From Planctomycetota bacterium (GTDB lineage Bacteria > Planctomycetota > Phycisphaerae > WQYP01), in the NCBI GenBank assembly GCA_021808485.1, contig JAKBBN010000016.1:1-46839 (forward strand): a DNA stretch of 46,839 nt, written 5' to 3'. Shown here in pieces: positions 27,201 through 35,108 of the stretch. The position numbers and the translations under genes were made by a program. The notes under the pieces are model-generated. The model had not been told where the DNA came from. It worked only from the letters and a program-made list of their open reading frames with translations, and searched no databases. How positions within the stretch are numbered: position 1 is the first letter of the stretch; each line of letters opens with the position of its first letter.

Positions 27201-28400
27201 GCAAATCCAATCCCAGCCGACGGTGCAGAAGAAATTCGGGCCGGCGCGGGTTGGTTCCCCGCCGTTGATGCTGGCGTTGACATTCCACGCCTTTTCATTG
27301 GGCAGACCCGGATTTGGAACCGGCGCTGCACATACGGCCAATGCATTGGCATTATCATTCCGGTCAAGCAGTTCCGTCACGTCAAACATGCCGCGGATAA
27401 ACGCCCCGGTAAGTACGCCCGCCTGCCGCCCATTCAGCCAGAACTCCGCCGCATAATTAATTCCATCAACATGCAGCCAAAGCCGCCGGGATTTTTCCAC
27501 CGTCGCCTTGAATTCCCTGCGGTACCACCATTTGTATTTATTCAAAGCCTCCGGAATCTGCAGATTATTCAAGCCGAAAAGAGGGTCCGGAAATACGCCG
27601 GCCGCCACAAGCGATGCAAGCACGGTTCCAGGCACCTTCGCCGGCCGCCACCGACGGTCATCAAAGCCCGCCCTTGAAATGGCCCGGCCGTCGGCCGCGG
27701 TCCCGCCGGGACCGGCCATTGCCAGCCGCCAGCCCGCCGCAAATGATTGATCATCGTTCATTGCCGGCGTTTCCGGCGGGGCAACTGCGGTCGCCGGCGG
27801 CGTCGCGGTCCAGCCGGCGGGAACGGGACGGGGCGTTCGGCAACTTCCAAACACGGAAAAGTGACGCACTCCCACCCCCCACTGCCGCCATGACCGCGCA
27901 AACACACGCAAACGCACGTAACGGGCCGGCAGCGGCTGAAATGCAAGTTTTAGAGTGCCTCCGTTGCCGGATCCGGTGCGGAAGACTGCCTTCCATCGCC
28001 GTGCATCGGTCGAGACCTGGATGGCGTAATGGGTGGCAAATCCGGCCAATTCCTCGTGCGCCGGAGTCCACCGGGTCCGCCGGGGCGCGGGATCACCAAG
28101 TTCATGAATAAACGCCACGAGCACCGAATCCACACTGCATATTGCCTGCAAATCCACCGTTAGAAACTGCGGATCCGCCGGGGCGCTGGCCCACCATGAA
28201 TAGGGGCAGCCATCCACGGCAAAGGCCCCCTGGTACGGACCGTAAAACACCGAAGACACCATCACCGGCCTGTTCAACGCCAAATCCGTGCGCAGCAGGT
28301 CTCCTTGGGCGCGCAGGCTGCCGCCGGCGTCCATGGAACCCGCGGCCAGGACGGTTGTGCCAATCTGCAGAAAATCGCGACGGTTGATCGACGGGGCCAT
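24201..28400 (-). CDS. Tat-exported F5/8C - GH2 - GH130-like multidomain glycosidase
   Basis: A 1399-residue protein. ATG 28400 is chosen because GGAGA lies about 9 nt upstream and a Tat signal (INRRDFLQIG) follows at once. Residues ~43-193 form an F5/8 type C (discoidin-like) carbohydrate-binding domain (NRPVMVSSVFYG to GVRHFSVFG). Residues ~220-1060 are a GH2 enzyme of the beta-mannosidase/exo-glucosaminidase type: KVPGTVLASLVAAGVFPDPL, WWYRREFKA, acid/base WCGRNEG (E659) and nucleophile KTEIGTVSVPTLESL (E717). Residues ~1063-1399 look like a GH130 five-bladed propeller: FNPAAVVHNGKVYVLYRA, SRIGLAWSADGLKF, GCEDPRVV (D1170) and a terminal CVGTALGPI. GH130 enzymes are beta-mannoside phosphorylases or hydrolases, so the fusion suggests sequential attack on a mannose-containing glycan. 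Both catalytic domains look intact. Confidence 0.85.
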   Translation of the reverse strand: MAPSINRRDFLQIGTTVLAAGSMDAGGSLRAQGDLLRTDLALNRPVMVSSVFYGPYQGAFAVDGCPYSWWASAPADPQFLTVDLQAICSVDSVLVAFIHELGDPAPRRTRWTPAHEELAGFATHYAIQVSTDARRWKAVFRTGSGNGGTLKLAFQPLPARYVRLRVFARSWRQWGVGVRHFSVFGSCRTPRPVPAGWTATPPATAVAPPETPAMNDDQSFAAGWRLAMAGPGGTAADGRAISRAGFDDRRWRPAKVPGTVLASLVAAGVFPDPLFGLNNLQIPEALNKYKWWYRREFKATVEKSRRLWLHVDGINYAAEFWLNGRQAGVLTGAFIRGMFDVTELLDRNDNANALAVCAAPVPNPGLPNEKAWNVNASINGGEPTRAGPNFFCTVGWDWICGIRDRCTGIWDRIYFRQTGPVTIANPAVTTDMDIPDVSRAVLEIKLDVCNHSGARQTGTLHAATDGIKLSRKISLQPGETRGVTLTAADYPDLVVKNPRLWWPNGYGEPNLYQLKLEFVVDNAVSDEKEIEFGIRKFTYDKRPELIILCNGKPIFVRGGDWGLDDAMKNLSSDRVLAWMRMHQLANLNMIRNWTGESNSEEFFRQCDRHGIMVWTEFWMANPADGPAPDDPGVVIANAKDTILRYRHHACIAIWCGRNEGPPPAYINSALSGMIRELDPGRYYQPGSSFAGVLSGGPYCHVDPSFYFGAGCNGFKTEIGTVSVPTLESLQQSMQEKDLWPPVTDVWAYHDFARLGAQNVMTYLTAINAQFGPSTDAADWNRKAQMLNYSGYRALFEGYAHKLWKGASGVITWMSHPAQRSTVWQLYAHDLEAHASLYGAKKGCEPLHVQLDPLDDSVEIINTTLQAVPRAAVRADIFAMDGKLIHSVDSVLDIAENARTPAMKIQVPVPLPAVWFTRLELYDNAGRLLADNTYWRASRPRDFQEMSLMEPVRPTGVCELHRSHHRTWMIVKLRHDQSVPAVMIKLTPRYKGGRILPAFISDNYFTMFHGQSKTIRIDFNAGAPLDAADIPAVEISGWNIMTHTAIASGGKFAGAAVDRRHWQIGPFVRPADGKPIITHDKSAVFRDPVDGKEVPWEFSHTFNPAAVVHNGKVYVLYRAEDNTGKGIGQYTSRIGLAWSADGLKFHTLPQPVMYPQPGPYEHDEWPGGCEDPRVVQSPDGTFVMTFTGWNRKIPRLCAATSRDLHHWIHHGPVFREAWGGKYLNFGCKSGSIVTERRNGRIRAVRVNGRYWMYWLNGNTAGIARSKDLLQWEPLLDEFNGLARVLQPRAGRFDASLTEPGPPALLTKAGIVLIYNGFDGRAGAAPYAAGQALFDGSDPARLIARCADPFFRPELSWEKHGQYAGGTTFTEGLVWFRNRWQIFYGAADTCVGTALGPIRGK

Positions 28401-28759
28401 AATTTCAATCTCCAAAATTGCGGGTAGCCGGCGGACTGAAGCCGACCGACTGAACCGGCATGGTAGCTCAACGCCATTTCCGACGCAAAACTGCCGCCGG
28501 GGAAAAACACAATGCGTCCGCCGCACCGGCAAATATTTTCACTTCCTCCGACAATTGCCTTCGTCGGCTCCTGTCGCCACGGCACATTTGAGAATTAATT
28601 CAAAGCGTCGGGCGGAGACAGCCCGTACGGTAACTGAAGGTTTCCCTTGAAGGAAATATCCGGGCGCTTGAACGGATGGCCGTTGCCGTCGACAATCCGG
28701 ATACGGCAATGCCAAGGCGGATTGGGCGTTGCACACCATGTTCATGGTATGGAAGGCAG
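28401..28759. other. Divergent intergenic region (359 bp) between the GH2-GH130 and MFS-acyltransferase genes
   Basis: No family-supported coding sequence. Frames of both flanking genes extend into it without conserved content and were trimmed on ribosome-binding-site evidence. It must hold the promoters of both divergent genes, but I could not single out convincing hexamers. No terminator or RNA gene was seen. Confidence 0.4.
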
Positions 28760-30748
28760 ATGGCCCACACGGAAACATCAATACGGCACGCGGATACGCC
28801 ACTGCTGCAGGAATTTCCGCCCCTGCTGCGGAACAGAAATTTCATTCTGCTCTGGATTGGATACGTTGTTTCCGCCCTGGCGGACCGCGTGCACTGGCTG
28901 GTCATGCTGACCTTGCTGTGCTCGGTGGTGCTGGGAATGAAAGGGCTCGGATCCCAGCAGACCGCGCAGTTGAATCTGGCGATGTTTCTGCCGTTTCTGG
29001 TGCTGGCCCCGCTGGGCGGGCTTATTTCCGACCGGCTGCCCCGCCGCCGCGTGATGATCGCCTGCGATCTGTTGCGTCTGGTGATTGTCCTTATCGCCCG
29101 GACGGTATTATTGCGCGGCGCCCAGTCGCACACGTTGACCGTCGGCGTATTGCTTTGGCTGGTGTTCGGCTCGGAAATCATCCTTTCCTCCGTGGGTGAA
29201 ATTTTTTATGTCGCACGGGCGGCCATCCTGCCGAATCTTGTGCATCCGCGCCAATTGCTGCAGGCCAACGCACTGATCAGTGCGGCCGGCACCATTTTTT
29301 CCCTCATCGGCTTTGTGCTTGGAGACCTGCTCATCAAATGGCGGCTGGATTACGCCATGTATGTGGACGGCGCGGCTTTTTTATTATCGGCCGTCTGCAT
29401 GATCGCCATGCGACTGAAAGCCGGCGCCGATGTCTCCCAGTCAGCCGGCAGTTCCGCCGGGCTGATTTCGGATGCGAAAATCGGCGTCGGTTATCTGCGG
29501 AATCACACCCGTCCATTTCAAGTGATAGGTCTGGAGATGATATTTTTCGCCATCAGCGCCGTGGTGTTCAATGCGCTGCCCGGACTTCTCACCGACAAAT
29601 TCGGCCTTCCGCAGAGCGATTTCGGCATTTTCATGGGCATGGCGGGTGTGGGCATGGTGGCCGGCGCGGCCGCCATCAGCCGGGCCAGGCGGGGAATACC
29701 CAAGGAAATCGGCATCGCCTGGGCCACCGTGCTGGTGGGCGGCGGACTGCTTGCCGCGGCATTCTGTGCGCATTGGCAAAGCATGCTGGCCTGCCTTGTG
29801 ACCGGGTCATTCTTCGCCGCCATCATGTTCATCAGTGTGGATACACTGCTGCAACGGGTTGTGCCGGATTACGTACGGGGCCGGGTCATGGCGGTTCGTG
29901 ACATGCTCACAACATCCGGGCTTATCCTGATGACCATCCCCATTGCGATCTGGCCGAATGCCAGCGCCTACACCCACGTGCTGCTGTTAAGCGTCGCCGC
30001 CGTGACTCTGCTGTTGGGAATGGGACTGGTGGCGATTTATTTTAAGCGCCAGCCGTTGCCGCTGAATTCCGCCGTAGCCCGGCGCATTGTCGGCGCTTAT
30101 TTAATCGTATGGCATCGTTGGCGGATGCTTGGCGCCTGCCGCATTCCCCGCCACGGACCGGTGCTGATTGTCGGCAATCAGGACGGTCACATGGACGCGC
30201 TGAGCCTGAGTATCAGCAGTCGCCAGAGACTGATTCATTTTCCCGTTGCGGATTCGTATTTTGCCAATCCTCTGGCGTCCGGGTTGCTCCATGCGCTCGG
30301 CTGCGTTCCGCAGACCCACAATGGCTCGAGCTTCCGGTGTATGCGACGGATTGTCCACCTGCTGCGCGCCGGCCAAATCGTAGCGATTGCCGGACCGACC
30401 GCCGCCTGCACGGAGGCCCAAAGGCTCGCCATTGCCCGGCGTCTGGCCAGGATTGCCATGCTTGGCAAGGCTGTCATCGCGCCGGTTTATCTGGGTGAAC
30501 CGCGGCCATCTCTTCGGGCACGCGCAAAATTGCTGCGGCGACGTTCCCTCATCGTCCGGTTCGGCCGTCCTTTCCATCCGGATTATCGCCAGGATACCCA
30601 CCACGGCACGGATGCGATGCAACCCCTGACGGAACAAATTTGCGCAGCGCTGCTCGCGGTGCAGCAGCGTGAGACACAGGCACAAGCCGGCGAAAACCCC
30701 CGGACAGGTTTGGTCACGCCTGCCGCACCGCCGGCGGATACACAATAA
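28760..30748 (+). CDS. MFS transporter fused to a degenerate PlsC-like acyltransferase domain
   Basis: A 662-residue protein. Residues ~15-430 form a 12-helix major-facilitator transporter: FILLWIGYVVSALADRVHW, the loop GGLISDRLPRRRVMIACDLLR, and RGRVMAVRDMLTTSG after the central loop, similar to LplT lysophospholipid flippases. Residues ~445-640 align with 1-acylglycerol-3-phosphate acyltransferases (HRWRMLGACRIPRHGPVLIVGN, LHALGCVPQ, VIAPVYLGEP, IVRFGRPFHP). The catalytic HxxxxD is QDGHMD (Q474 to D479), and the FPEG motif is replaced by AGPT, so acyl transfer is doubtful. LplT-PlsC-Aas fusions that remodel phospholipids are known; here the acyl-ACP synthetase part is absent. GGAAGG lies just before the chosen ATG. 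A longer frame from 28676 is possible. Confidence 0.82.
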   Translation: MAHTETSIRHADTPLLQEFPPLLRNRNFILLWIGYVVSALADRVHWLVMLTLLCSVVLGMKGLGSQQTAQLNLAMFLPFLVLAPLGGLISDRLPRRRVMIACDLLRLVIVLIARTVLLRGAQSHTLTVGVLLWLVFGSEIILSSVGEIFYVARAAILPNLVHPRQLLQANALISAAGTIFSLIGFVLGDLLIKWRLDYAMYVDGAAFLLSAVCMIAMRLKAGADVSQSAGSSAGLISDAKIGVGYLRNHTRPFQVIGLEMIFFAISAVVFNALPGLLTDKFGLPQSDFGIFMGMAGVGMVAGAAAISRARRGIPKEIGIAWATVLVGGGLLAAAFCAHWQSMLACLVTGSFFAAIMFISVDTLLQRVVPDYVRGRVMAVRDMLTTSGLILMTIPIAIWPNASAYTHVLLLSVAAVTLLLGMGLVAIYFKRQPLPLNSAVARRIVGAYLIVWHRWRMLGACRIPRHGPVLIVGNQDGHMDALSLSISSRQRLIHFPVADSYFANPLASGLLHALGCVPQTHNGSSFRCMRRIVHLLRAGQIVAIAGPTAACTEAQRLAIARRLARIAMLGKAVIAPVYLGEPRPSLRARAKLLRRRSLIVRFGRPFHPDYRQDTHHGTDAMQPLTEQICAALLAVQQRETQAQAGENPRTGLVTPAAPPADTQ

Positions 30749-30763
30749 ATGCGGCCCCGCCGA

Positions 30764-31606
30764 TTATTGCTTCCCGCGCACTTTTACGGTTTCCCACCAT
30801 TGCATGGCAAATGGCTTAAGTGCTTCAACAAAGGTTGCCGGTATTTGCCCGCTGCAGTCCTGTCCCACCTGCGGCAGTGCCGCCAGCAAAGGGGCATGCA
30901 CCAGGTGAGGCAGTTCTTCCACGCTGGTCTGTGCAGCCATATCCGGCGGATCCGGCACATGATTCACCACAATGCCCGCCAAAGCCAGATTACGATGCCG
31001 AATGCATTCGGTTGTCATCCATGTATGGTTCAACGTCCCCAGGTACGCCGCTGTCACCACCACTACCGGCAATGCAAAAATGCACGCCATATCCGCCACG
31101 GTGAACAGCCGGTTATCCAACGGCACCAGCCAGCCTCCGGCGCCCTCAATCAGCAGAAAATCACAATGCGTACGCCAATACTCCATTGCCCGCGCCAGTG
31201 ATTTCCAATCCGGTGGACGGCCTTCAATACGCGCCGCGATATGCGGTGAAACCGGTGCGGCGTAACGAATGGGACTGATCATCGGACGCAATTCCTCGTT
31301 TGACGGGTCCAATCCCGCCATCCGGGCGGCGATTGAGGCGTCCGGTGAAATCAGATCGTCATTGGCCAGCGCGCCGGCGGCGCCGCGATCCGGATGTTTG
31401 GGGCAGCCGCTGGCAACGGCTTTACACACCCCCACCCGAATGCCGAGGGATGCAAACGCCCCGGCCAGCGCCGCGGTAACCGTGGTTTTACCGATGTCCG
31501 TATTGGTGCCCGTGACAAACAGCCCCGGTCCGCCGAAGGCTTTAAGAATTTTCCAGGGATCCAGTTCCTGCGCCTGTGATGATATGACCGATTCACCGAT
31601 GATCAT
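30764..31606 (-). CDS. bioD: Dethiobiotin synthetase
   Basis: BioD closes the ureido ring of dethiobiotin from DAPA, CO2 and ATP. The 280-residue protein starts at ATG 31606 inside the bioA stop (ATGA overlap), which decides the start; a longer open frame into bioA is not real. It has a ~25-residue N-terminal lead, then the P-loop FVTGTNTDIGKTTVTAAL, the conserved GVCKAVASGC, PVSPHIAARIEG and LLIEGAGGWLVPL, all BioD signatures. It follows bioA directly, so the two last common biotin steps before BioB are co-translated. bioB and bioF are not in the window. Confidence 0.93.
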   Translation of the reverse strand: MIIGESVISSQAQELDPWKILKAFGGPGLFVTGTNTDIGKTTVTAALAGAFASLGIRVGVCKAVASGCPKHPDRGAAGALANDDLISPDASIAARMAGLDPSNEELRPMISPIRYAAPVSPHIAARIEGRPPDWKSLARAMEYWRTHCDFLLIEGAGGWLVPLDNRLFTVADMACIFALPVVVVTAAYLGTLNHTWMTTECIRHRNLALAGIVVNHVPDPPDMAAQTSVEELPHLVHAPLLAALPQVGQDCSGQIPATFVEALKPFAMQWWETVKVRGKQ

Positions 31607-33018
31607 GTCATTGCCTCCTGCTGCGCAACTATACGGCTTAACTCGCCGTCGATACATTCTATCACAACCCTGGCGATCTTTTTGATATTTTCCGCGCGTA
31701 TCGCCGGCGGCGGCATAATCACCAGCACATCCCCCAGCGGCCGCAGCAATACGCCATGCTCGCGCATCGCAGTGCATAGCGCCCCACCCACCCGCCATTG
31801 CCATGGAAATCTTTGCATGCTTTGTGCGCACCGCACTATTTCCACCGCGCTTACCAGCCCTGTCTGGCGGATATCACCCACATGCGGCCGCCCGCGCAAC
31901 GCCAGCAATTCATCCCACAAAAGATCCGCCATCTCCCGCGCATGGTTCAGCAGGTCTGTTTTTTCAAATAAATCCAGCGATGCGATGCCCACCGCACAGG
32001 CCAGTGGATGCCCGGTAAACGTATGCCCATGATAAAATGTTTTCCCTTCATTGGGGTCCGCGTAAAAAGCGTCAAAAATCTCCTGCGTTGTCAACGTCGC
32101 GCCCAAGGGCATGTAGCCGGCCGTCAGTCCTTTGGACAGGCAAAGAAGATCCGGGCACACCCCCTCATGATCGCAGGCAAACATCCGCCCCGTCCGGCCA
32201 AATCCCGTCATCACTTCATCACAAATAAGCAGCATACCGTGCCGGTTCGCCAGACGCCGCAATTTGGTCAATGTGCCGGCCGGATGCATGATCATGCCGC
32301 CCGCCCCCTGTATCACCGGCTCTACAATAATCGCCGCGTGTTGCCCCGGATACCGCATGACCGTATCCGCGATTTCCCTTTCCCAGTCTTCCGGGGCGGA
32401 TGAATTATCGGCACAAGGGCCCACTGCCGCATTCAATTCCGAAAACGGCGGAAGACGCGGCGCCTGCACATGATCCACCGGAAACCGCAAAGGCTGGTAT
32501 ACATCGTGAAACGCGGGAATTCCCCCTGCCGATACCGCCCCCAGCGTGTCACCATGATAGGCCCCGCCGAAGGCGATGAAACGACGCTTGTCCGTTCTTC
32601 CCTGATTGGCCCAATACTGATACGCCATTTTCAACGATACTTCAACCGCGGTGCTGCCGTCATCACTGTAAAACACTTTGGCCAGCCCCCGCGGCGCCAT
32701 GTCGATCAGCCGCGCCGCCAGTTCAATACTCGGTTGATTGCAAAGCCCCAGCAGTGTGCTGTGCGCCACACATCCCAGTTGCCGCTGCACCGCGGCATCC
32801 AGTTCCGGCACACAGTGCCCGTGAATATTGCACCACAAAGAGGAGACCGCATCGATATAGCTTTTGCCCTTGGAATCAAACAGGAATTCCCTTTCGCCGC
32901 GCACAATAATTGGCGGATCTTTCTTTTCCATCCATGCTTTCATGGGCGTGAACGGATGCCACACATATTTCCTGTCCATTTCCAGCAGTTCGGAGGTGTT
33001 CAATTGACCTTTTCCCAT
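31603..33018 (-). CDS. bioA: Adenosylmethionine-8-amino-7-oxononanoate aminotransferase
   Basis: A 471-residue class-III PLP aminotransferase making DAPA from KAPA. Motifs are YVWHPFTPMKAW at the N-terminus (typical of BioA), AVSSLWCNIHGH, VFYSDDGSTAVEVSLKM, FGGAYHGDTLG, IVEPVIQGAGGM, LICDEVMTGFGRTG, the PLP-lysine segment LCLSKGLTAGYMPLGA and FYHGHTFTGHPLAC. The BioA assignment over other class-III transaminases rests on the N-terminal motif and on coupling to bioD. AAGGT lies 5 nt before the ATG. The promoter must sit in the 119-bp gap shared with the divergent pcm gene. Confidence 0.94.
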   Translation of the reverse strand: MGKGQLNTSELLEMDRKYVWHPFTPMKAWMEKKDPPIIVRGEREFLFDSKGKSYIDAVSSLWCNIHGHCVPELDAAVQRQLGCVAHSTLLGLCNQPSIELAARLIDMAPRGLAKVFYSDDGSTAVEVSLKMAYQYWANQGRTDKRRFIAFGGAYHGDTLGAVSAGGIPAFHDVYQPLRFPVDHVQAPRLPPFSELNAAVGPCADNSSAPEDWEREIADTVMRYPGQHAAIIVEPVIQGAGGMIMHPAGTLTKLRRLANRHGMLLICDEVMTGFGRTGRMFACDHEGVCPDLLCLSKGLTAGYMPLGATLTTQEIFDAFYADPNEGKTFYHGHTFTGHPLACAVGIASLDLFEKTDLLNHAREMADLLWDELLALRGRPHVGDIRQTGLVSAVEIVRCAQSMQRFPWQWRVGGALCTAMREHGVLLRPLGDVLVIMPPPAIRAENIKKIARVVIECIDGELSRIVAQQEAMT

Positions 33019-33103
33019 GAATTACCTTCATCCGGGCGTTCTTCGCATTTGTCCAAAATACCCTGCGGCAGCCGCATGCCCCGTCCCGGCCCACGCCGGA
33101 GCG

Positions 33104-33131
33104 TTGGCCTGACGCACAATGAAAGTATAAT
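33104..33131 (+). promoter_or_regulatory. Candidate promoter of pcm; implies a leaderless transcript
   Basis: TTGGCC (33104-33109) and a perfect TATAAT (33126-33131) are spaced by 16 bp. Transcription would be expected to start about 7 nt downstream, at or next to the ATG at 33138, and no Shine-Dalgarno sequence precedes that ATG. Confidence 0.55.
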
Positions 33132-33137
33132 GATTTT

Positions 33138-33869
33138 ATGGCGTTTCGTGCGTTTTCATTTTTGTTGCCGCGCCGCCACAGGCCCGATGAAAACCGTCCT
33201 CTTTTTGTGCAGGCGCCTTCCGAGCCGCCGCATTTTCGCCGGGCCCGGGCGGATATGATCCGCCATCAGTTGCGATCGCGGGGCATCACGGATATTGCGA
33301 TGCTTCGCGCCATGGCCCGGCTGCCGCGGCATCTGTTTCTACCCGCCGGGCAGCAGGCAAAAGCCTACCTTGATCAGGCCGTCGGTGTGGAGGCGGAGCA
33401 ATCGATCAGCCAGCCGTTCATGGTCGCGATAATGACGCAACATTTGAAGATTCAGGCCGGCAACCGCATTCTGGAGATAGGAACCGGCACCGGATACCAG
33501 ACGGCTCTGTTGGCCATGCTCTCCCATCATGTCTATACCGTGGAACGCAATGCGGGCTTGTATGACCTGGCCCGAGAGCGCCTTGCCGGTCTGGGTCTTG
33601 CCAATATCTTTTTCCAACTTGGCGACGGCTCCGCCGGCTGGCCGCAACATGCCCCGTACGATCGGATCATTGTGACGGCCGCGGCGCCGGATATTCCACC
33701 GCCGCTGCTGGATCAGCTGGATATCAACGGACGAATGATCATCCCGGTGGGCGACCGCACGGAGCAGCAGCTTATAGTGGTGGAACGCAGCGCCGGGATC
33801 ACGACAAAAAAATCGCTTATTCAGTGCCGCTTTGTTCCCCTGCTCGGCCGGTTTGCCTGGGTCATTTAG
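33138..33869 (+). CDS. pcm: Protein-L-isoaspartate O-methyltransferase
   Basis: Pcm methylates isoaspartyl residues in aged proteins with S-adenosylmethionine so they can be repaired. The 243-residue protein shows QSISQPFMVAIMTQHL (substrate-site motif), SAM-binding ILEIGTGTGYQTALLAML, VYTVERNAGLYDLARERL, and APYDRIIVTAAAPDIPPPLLDQL with GRMIIPVG. ATG 33138 gives a ~39-residue non-conserved lead before MIRHQLRSRGI; an internal ATG at 33255 would remove it, so the start is uncertain. Its TAG stop interlocks with the TAA stop of the convergent protease gene (shared TTAG at 33866-33869). Confidence 0.92.
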   Translation: MAFRAFSFLLPRRHRPDENRPLFVQAPSEPPHFRRARADMIRHQLRSRGITDIAMLRAMARLPRHLFLPAGQQAKAYLDQAVGVEAEQSISQPFMVAIMTQHLKIQAGNRILEIGTGTGYQTALLAMLSHHVYTVERNAGLYDLARERLAGLGLANIFFQLGDGSAGWPQHAPYDRIIVTAAAPDIPPPLLDQLDINGRMIIPVGDRTEQQLIVVERSAGITTKKSLIQCRFVPLLGRFAWVI

Positions 33870-34912
33870 CCCGGCGGGTTGTCCACCTGCGCGGCATCCG
33901 GCGTGATAAGCAAATACGCCAGGTCATGCTGCCGTATCAGTTTGACGGCCGTATGCTTTCCGATCATATCTTCAGTCAGCAGTCGGTGCAGATCATCGAT
34001 GCCGTTGATATCTTTCCGGTCAAGACCCAAAATAATATCGCCCGGCAAAATGCCGGCGCGATCCGCCGGACCGCCCGGTTCCACCGCCTGCACGGCCAAG
34101 CCTGTATCGTGCGGCAATTTATAAAATTGCACCAGCCTTCGCGGCAGCAATATATTTCGCGCCGCGACGCCGATATAGCTCCGCTTCACCCGTCCACAGC
34201 GCATCAGCTGGGAGGCGACAAACTGCGCCAAATTTGCCGAAATGGCAAAACAGATCCCTTGCGCCGGCAATATAACCGCCGTGTTCACACCAATCACCTG
34301 CCCGGCGGAATTCACCAGCGGGCCGCCGGAATTTCCCGGATTAAGTGCCGCATCGGTTTGAATAACCCCGTCAATCAGCCGCCCGGAACCGCTGCGGAAA
34401 CTGCGCGCCAGCGCACTGACCACCCCGGCGGTCACCGTGGCATAAAATCCCAGTGGGCTGCCGATGGCAATCGCCACCTGCCCCACCTTTAATCGTGAAG
34501 AATCGCCGAATACGGCCGCCGGAACTCCGGAAGCATCAATCCGCAATACCGCAAGATCAGTATGCGGATCGTCGCCGATCAGCATCGCCGGAAAATGCCT
34601 GCCGTCGGCGGTGGTCACTTTTATCTTCACCCCGTCCTTCACCACGTGACTGTTTGTGAGCAGAAATCCATCCGGTGTGAACAAAAATCCGGAGCCGCGG
34701 CTGCCGCCCGCTCCACCGCCGCGCGAGGCGTCCGACGCGTGGAATACTTCAATATTCACCACGCTGGGGCCTACCGCCTCAACGGCTTGTGAAACAGCCT
34801 GCGAATAGGCATCCAGCAATTCGCCATCACGTTCCGGAGTGATTGGCCGGCCCGGAAGGACGGGGAAATTATTATCTGATACGGGAAAAACGTGGGGATT
34901 TATGTGCGTCAT
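33866..34912 (-). CDS. HtrA/DegP-type serine protease with one PDZ domain, no signal peptide
   Basis: A 348-residue S1C-family protease. ATG 34912 is chosen because GGAG lies 7 nt upstream; an in-frame start 16 codons earlier lacks such a site. The trypsin-like domain carries the full triad: TNSHVVKDG (His), HTDLAVLRID (Asp) and DAALNPGNSGGPLV (Ser). One PDZ domain follows (~255-340; GLAVQAVEPGGPADRAGILPGDIILGLD). The N-terminus is hydrophilic with no signal peptide or membrane helix, unlike typical DegP/DegS. It may therefore act in the cytoplasm or leave by an unseen route. It lies downstream of the sdh operon on the same strand, with an almost 200-bp gap. Confidence 0.9.
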   Translation of the reverse strand: MTHINPHVFPVSDNNFPVLPGRPITPERDGELLDAYSQAVSQAVEAVGPSVVNIEVFHASDASRGGGAGGSRGSGFLFTPDGFLLTNSHVVKDGVKIKVTTADGRHFPAMLIGDDPHTDLAVLRIDASGVPAAVFGDSSRLKVGQVAIAIGSPLGFYATVTAGVVSALARSFRSGSGRLIDGVIQTDAALNPGNSGGPLVNSAGQVIGVNTAVILPAQGICFAISANLAQFVASQLMRCGRVKRSYIGVAARNILLPRRLVQFYKLPHDTGLAVQAVEPGGPADRAGILPGDIILGLDRKDINGIDDLHRLLTEDMIGKHTAVKLIRQHDLAYLLITPDAAQVDNPPG

Positions 34913-35108
34913 TGCGCAACTCCTGCCTGGGGCGGGCGAAACGCATGGAACATGATTCATGCCTCAGCGCCGTTGACGCATTGTAGGCACGCTCCGGATC
35001 AACAGTAAAGGCAAAAGCCTGCGGCGGGAAACTCCATGGGAAATTGCCGACCGCGGTGCAAACCGTCCGCCAATCGCCAAAACCGGAGGGGGTTCCCGCA
35101 CCTCGGGG

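Noticed and set aside
31607..31831. N-terminal extension of bioD
   Set aside because: It reads through the bioA coding region in another frame; the ATGA overlap at 31603-31606 gives a normal BioD start.
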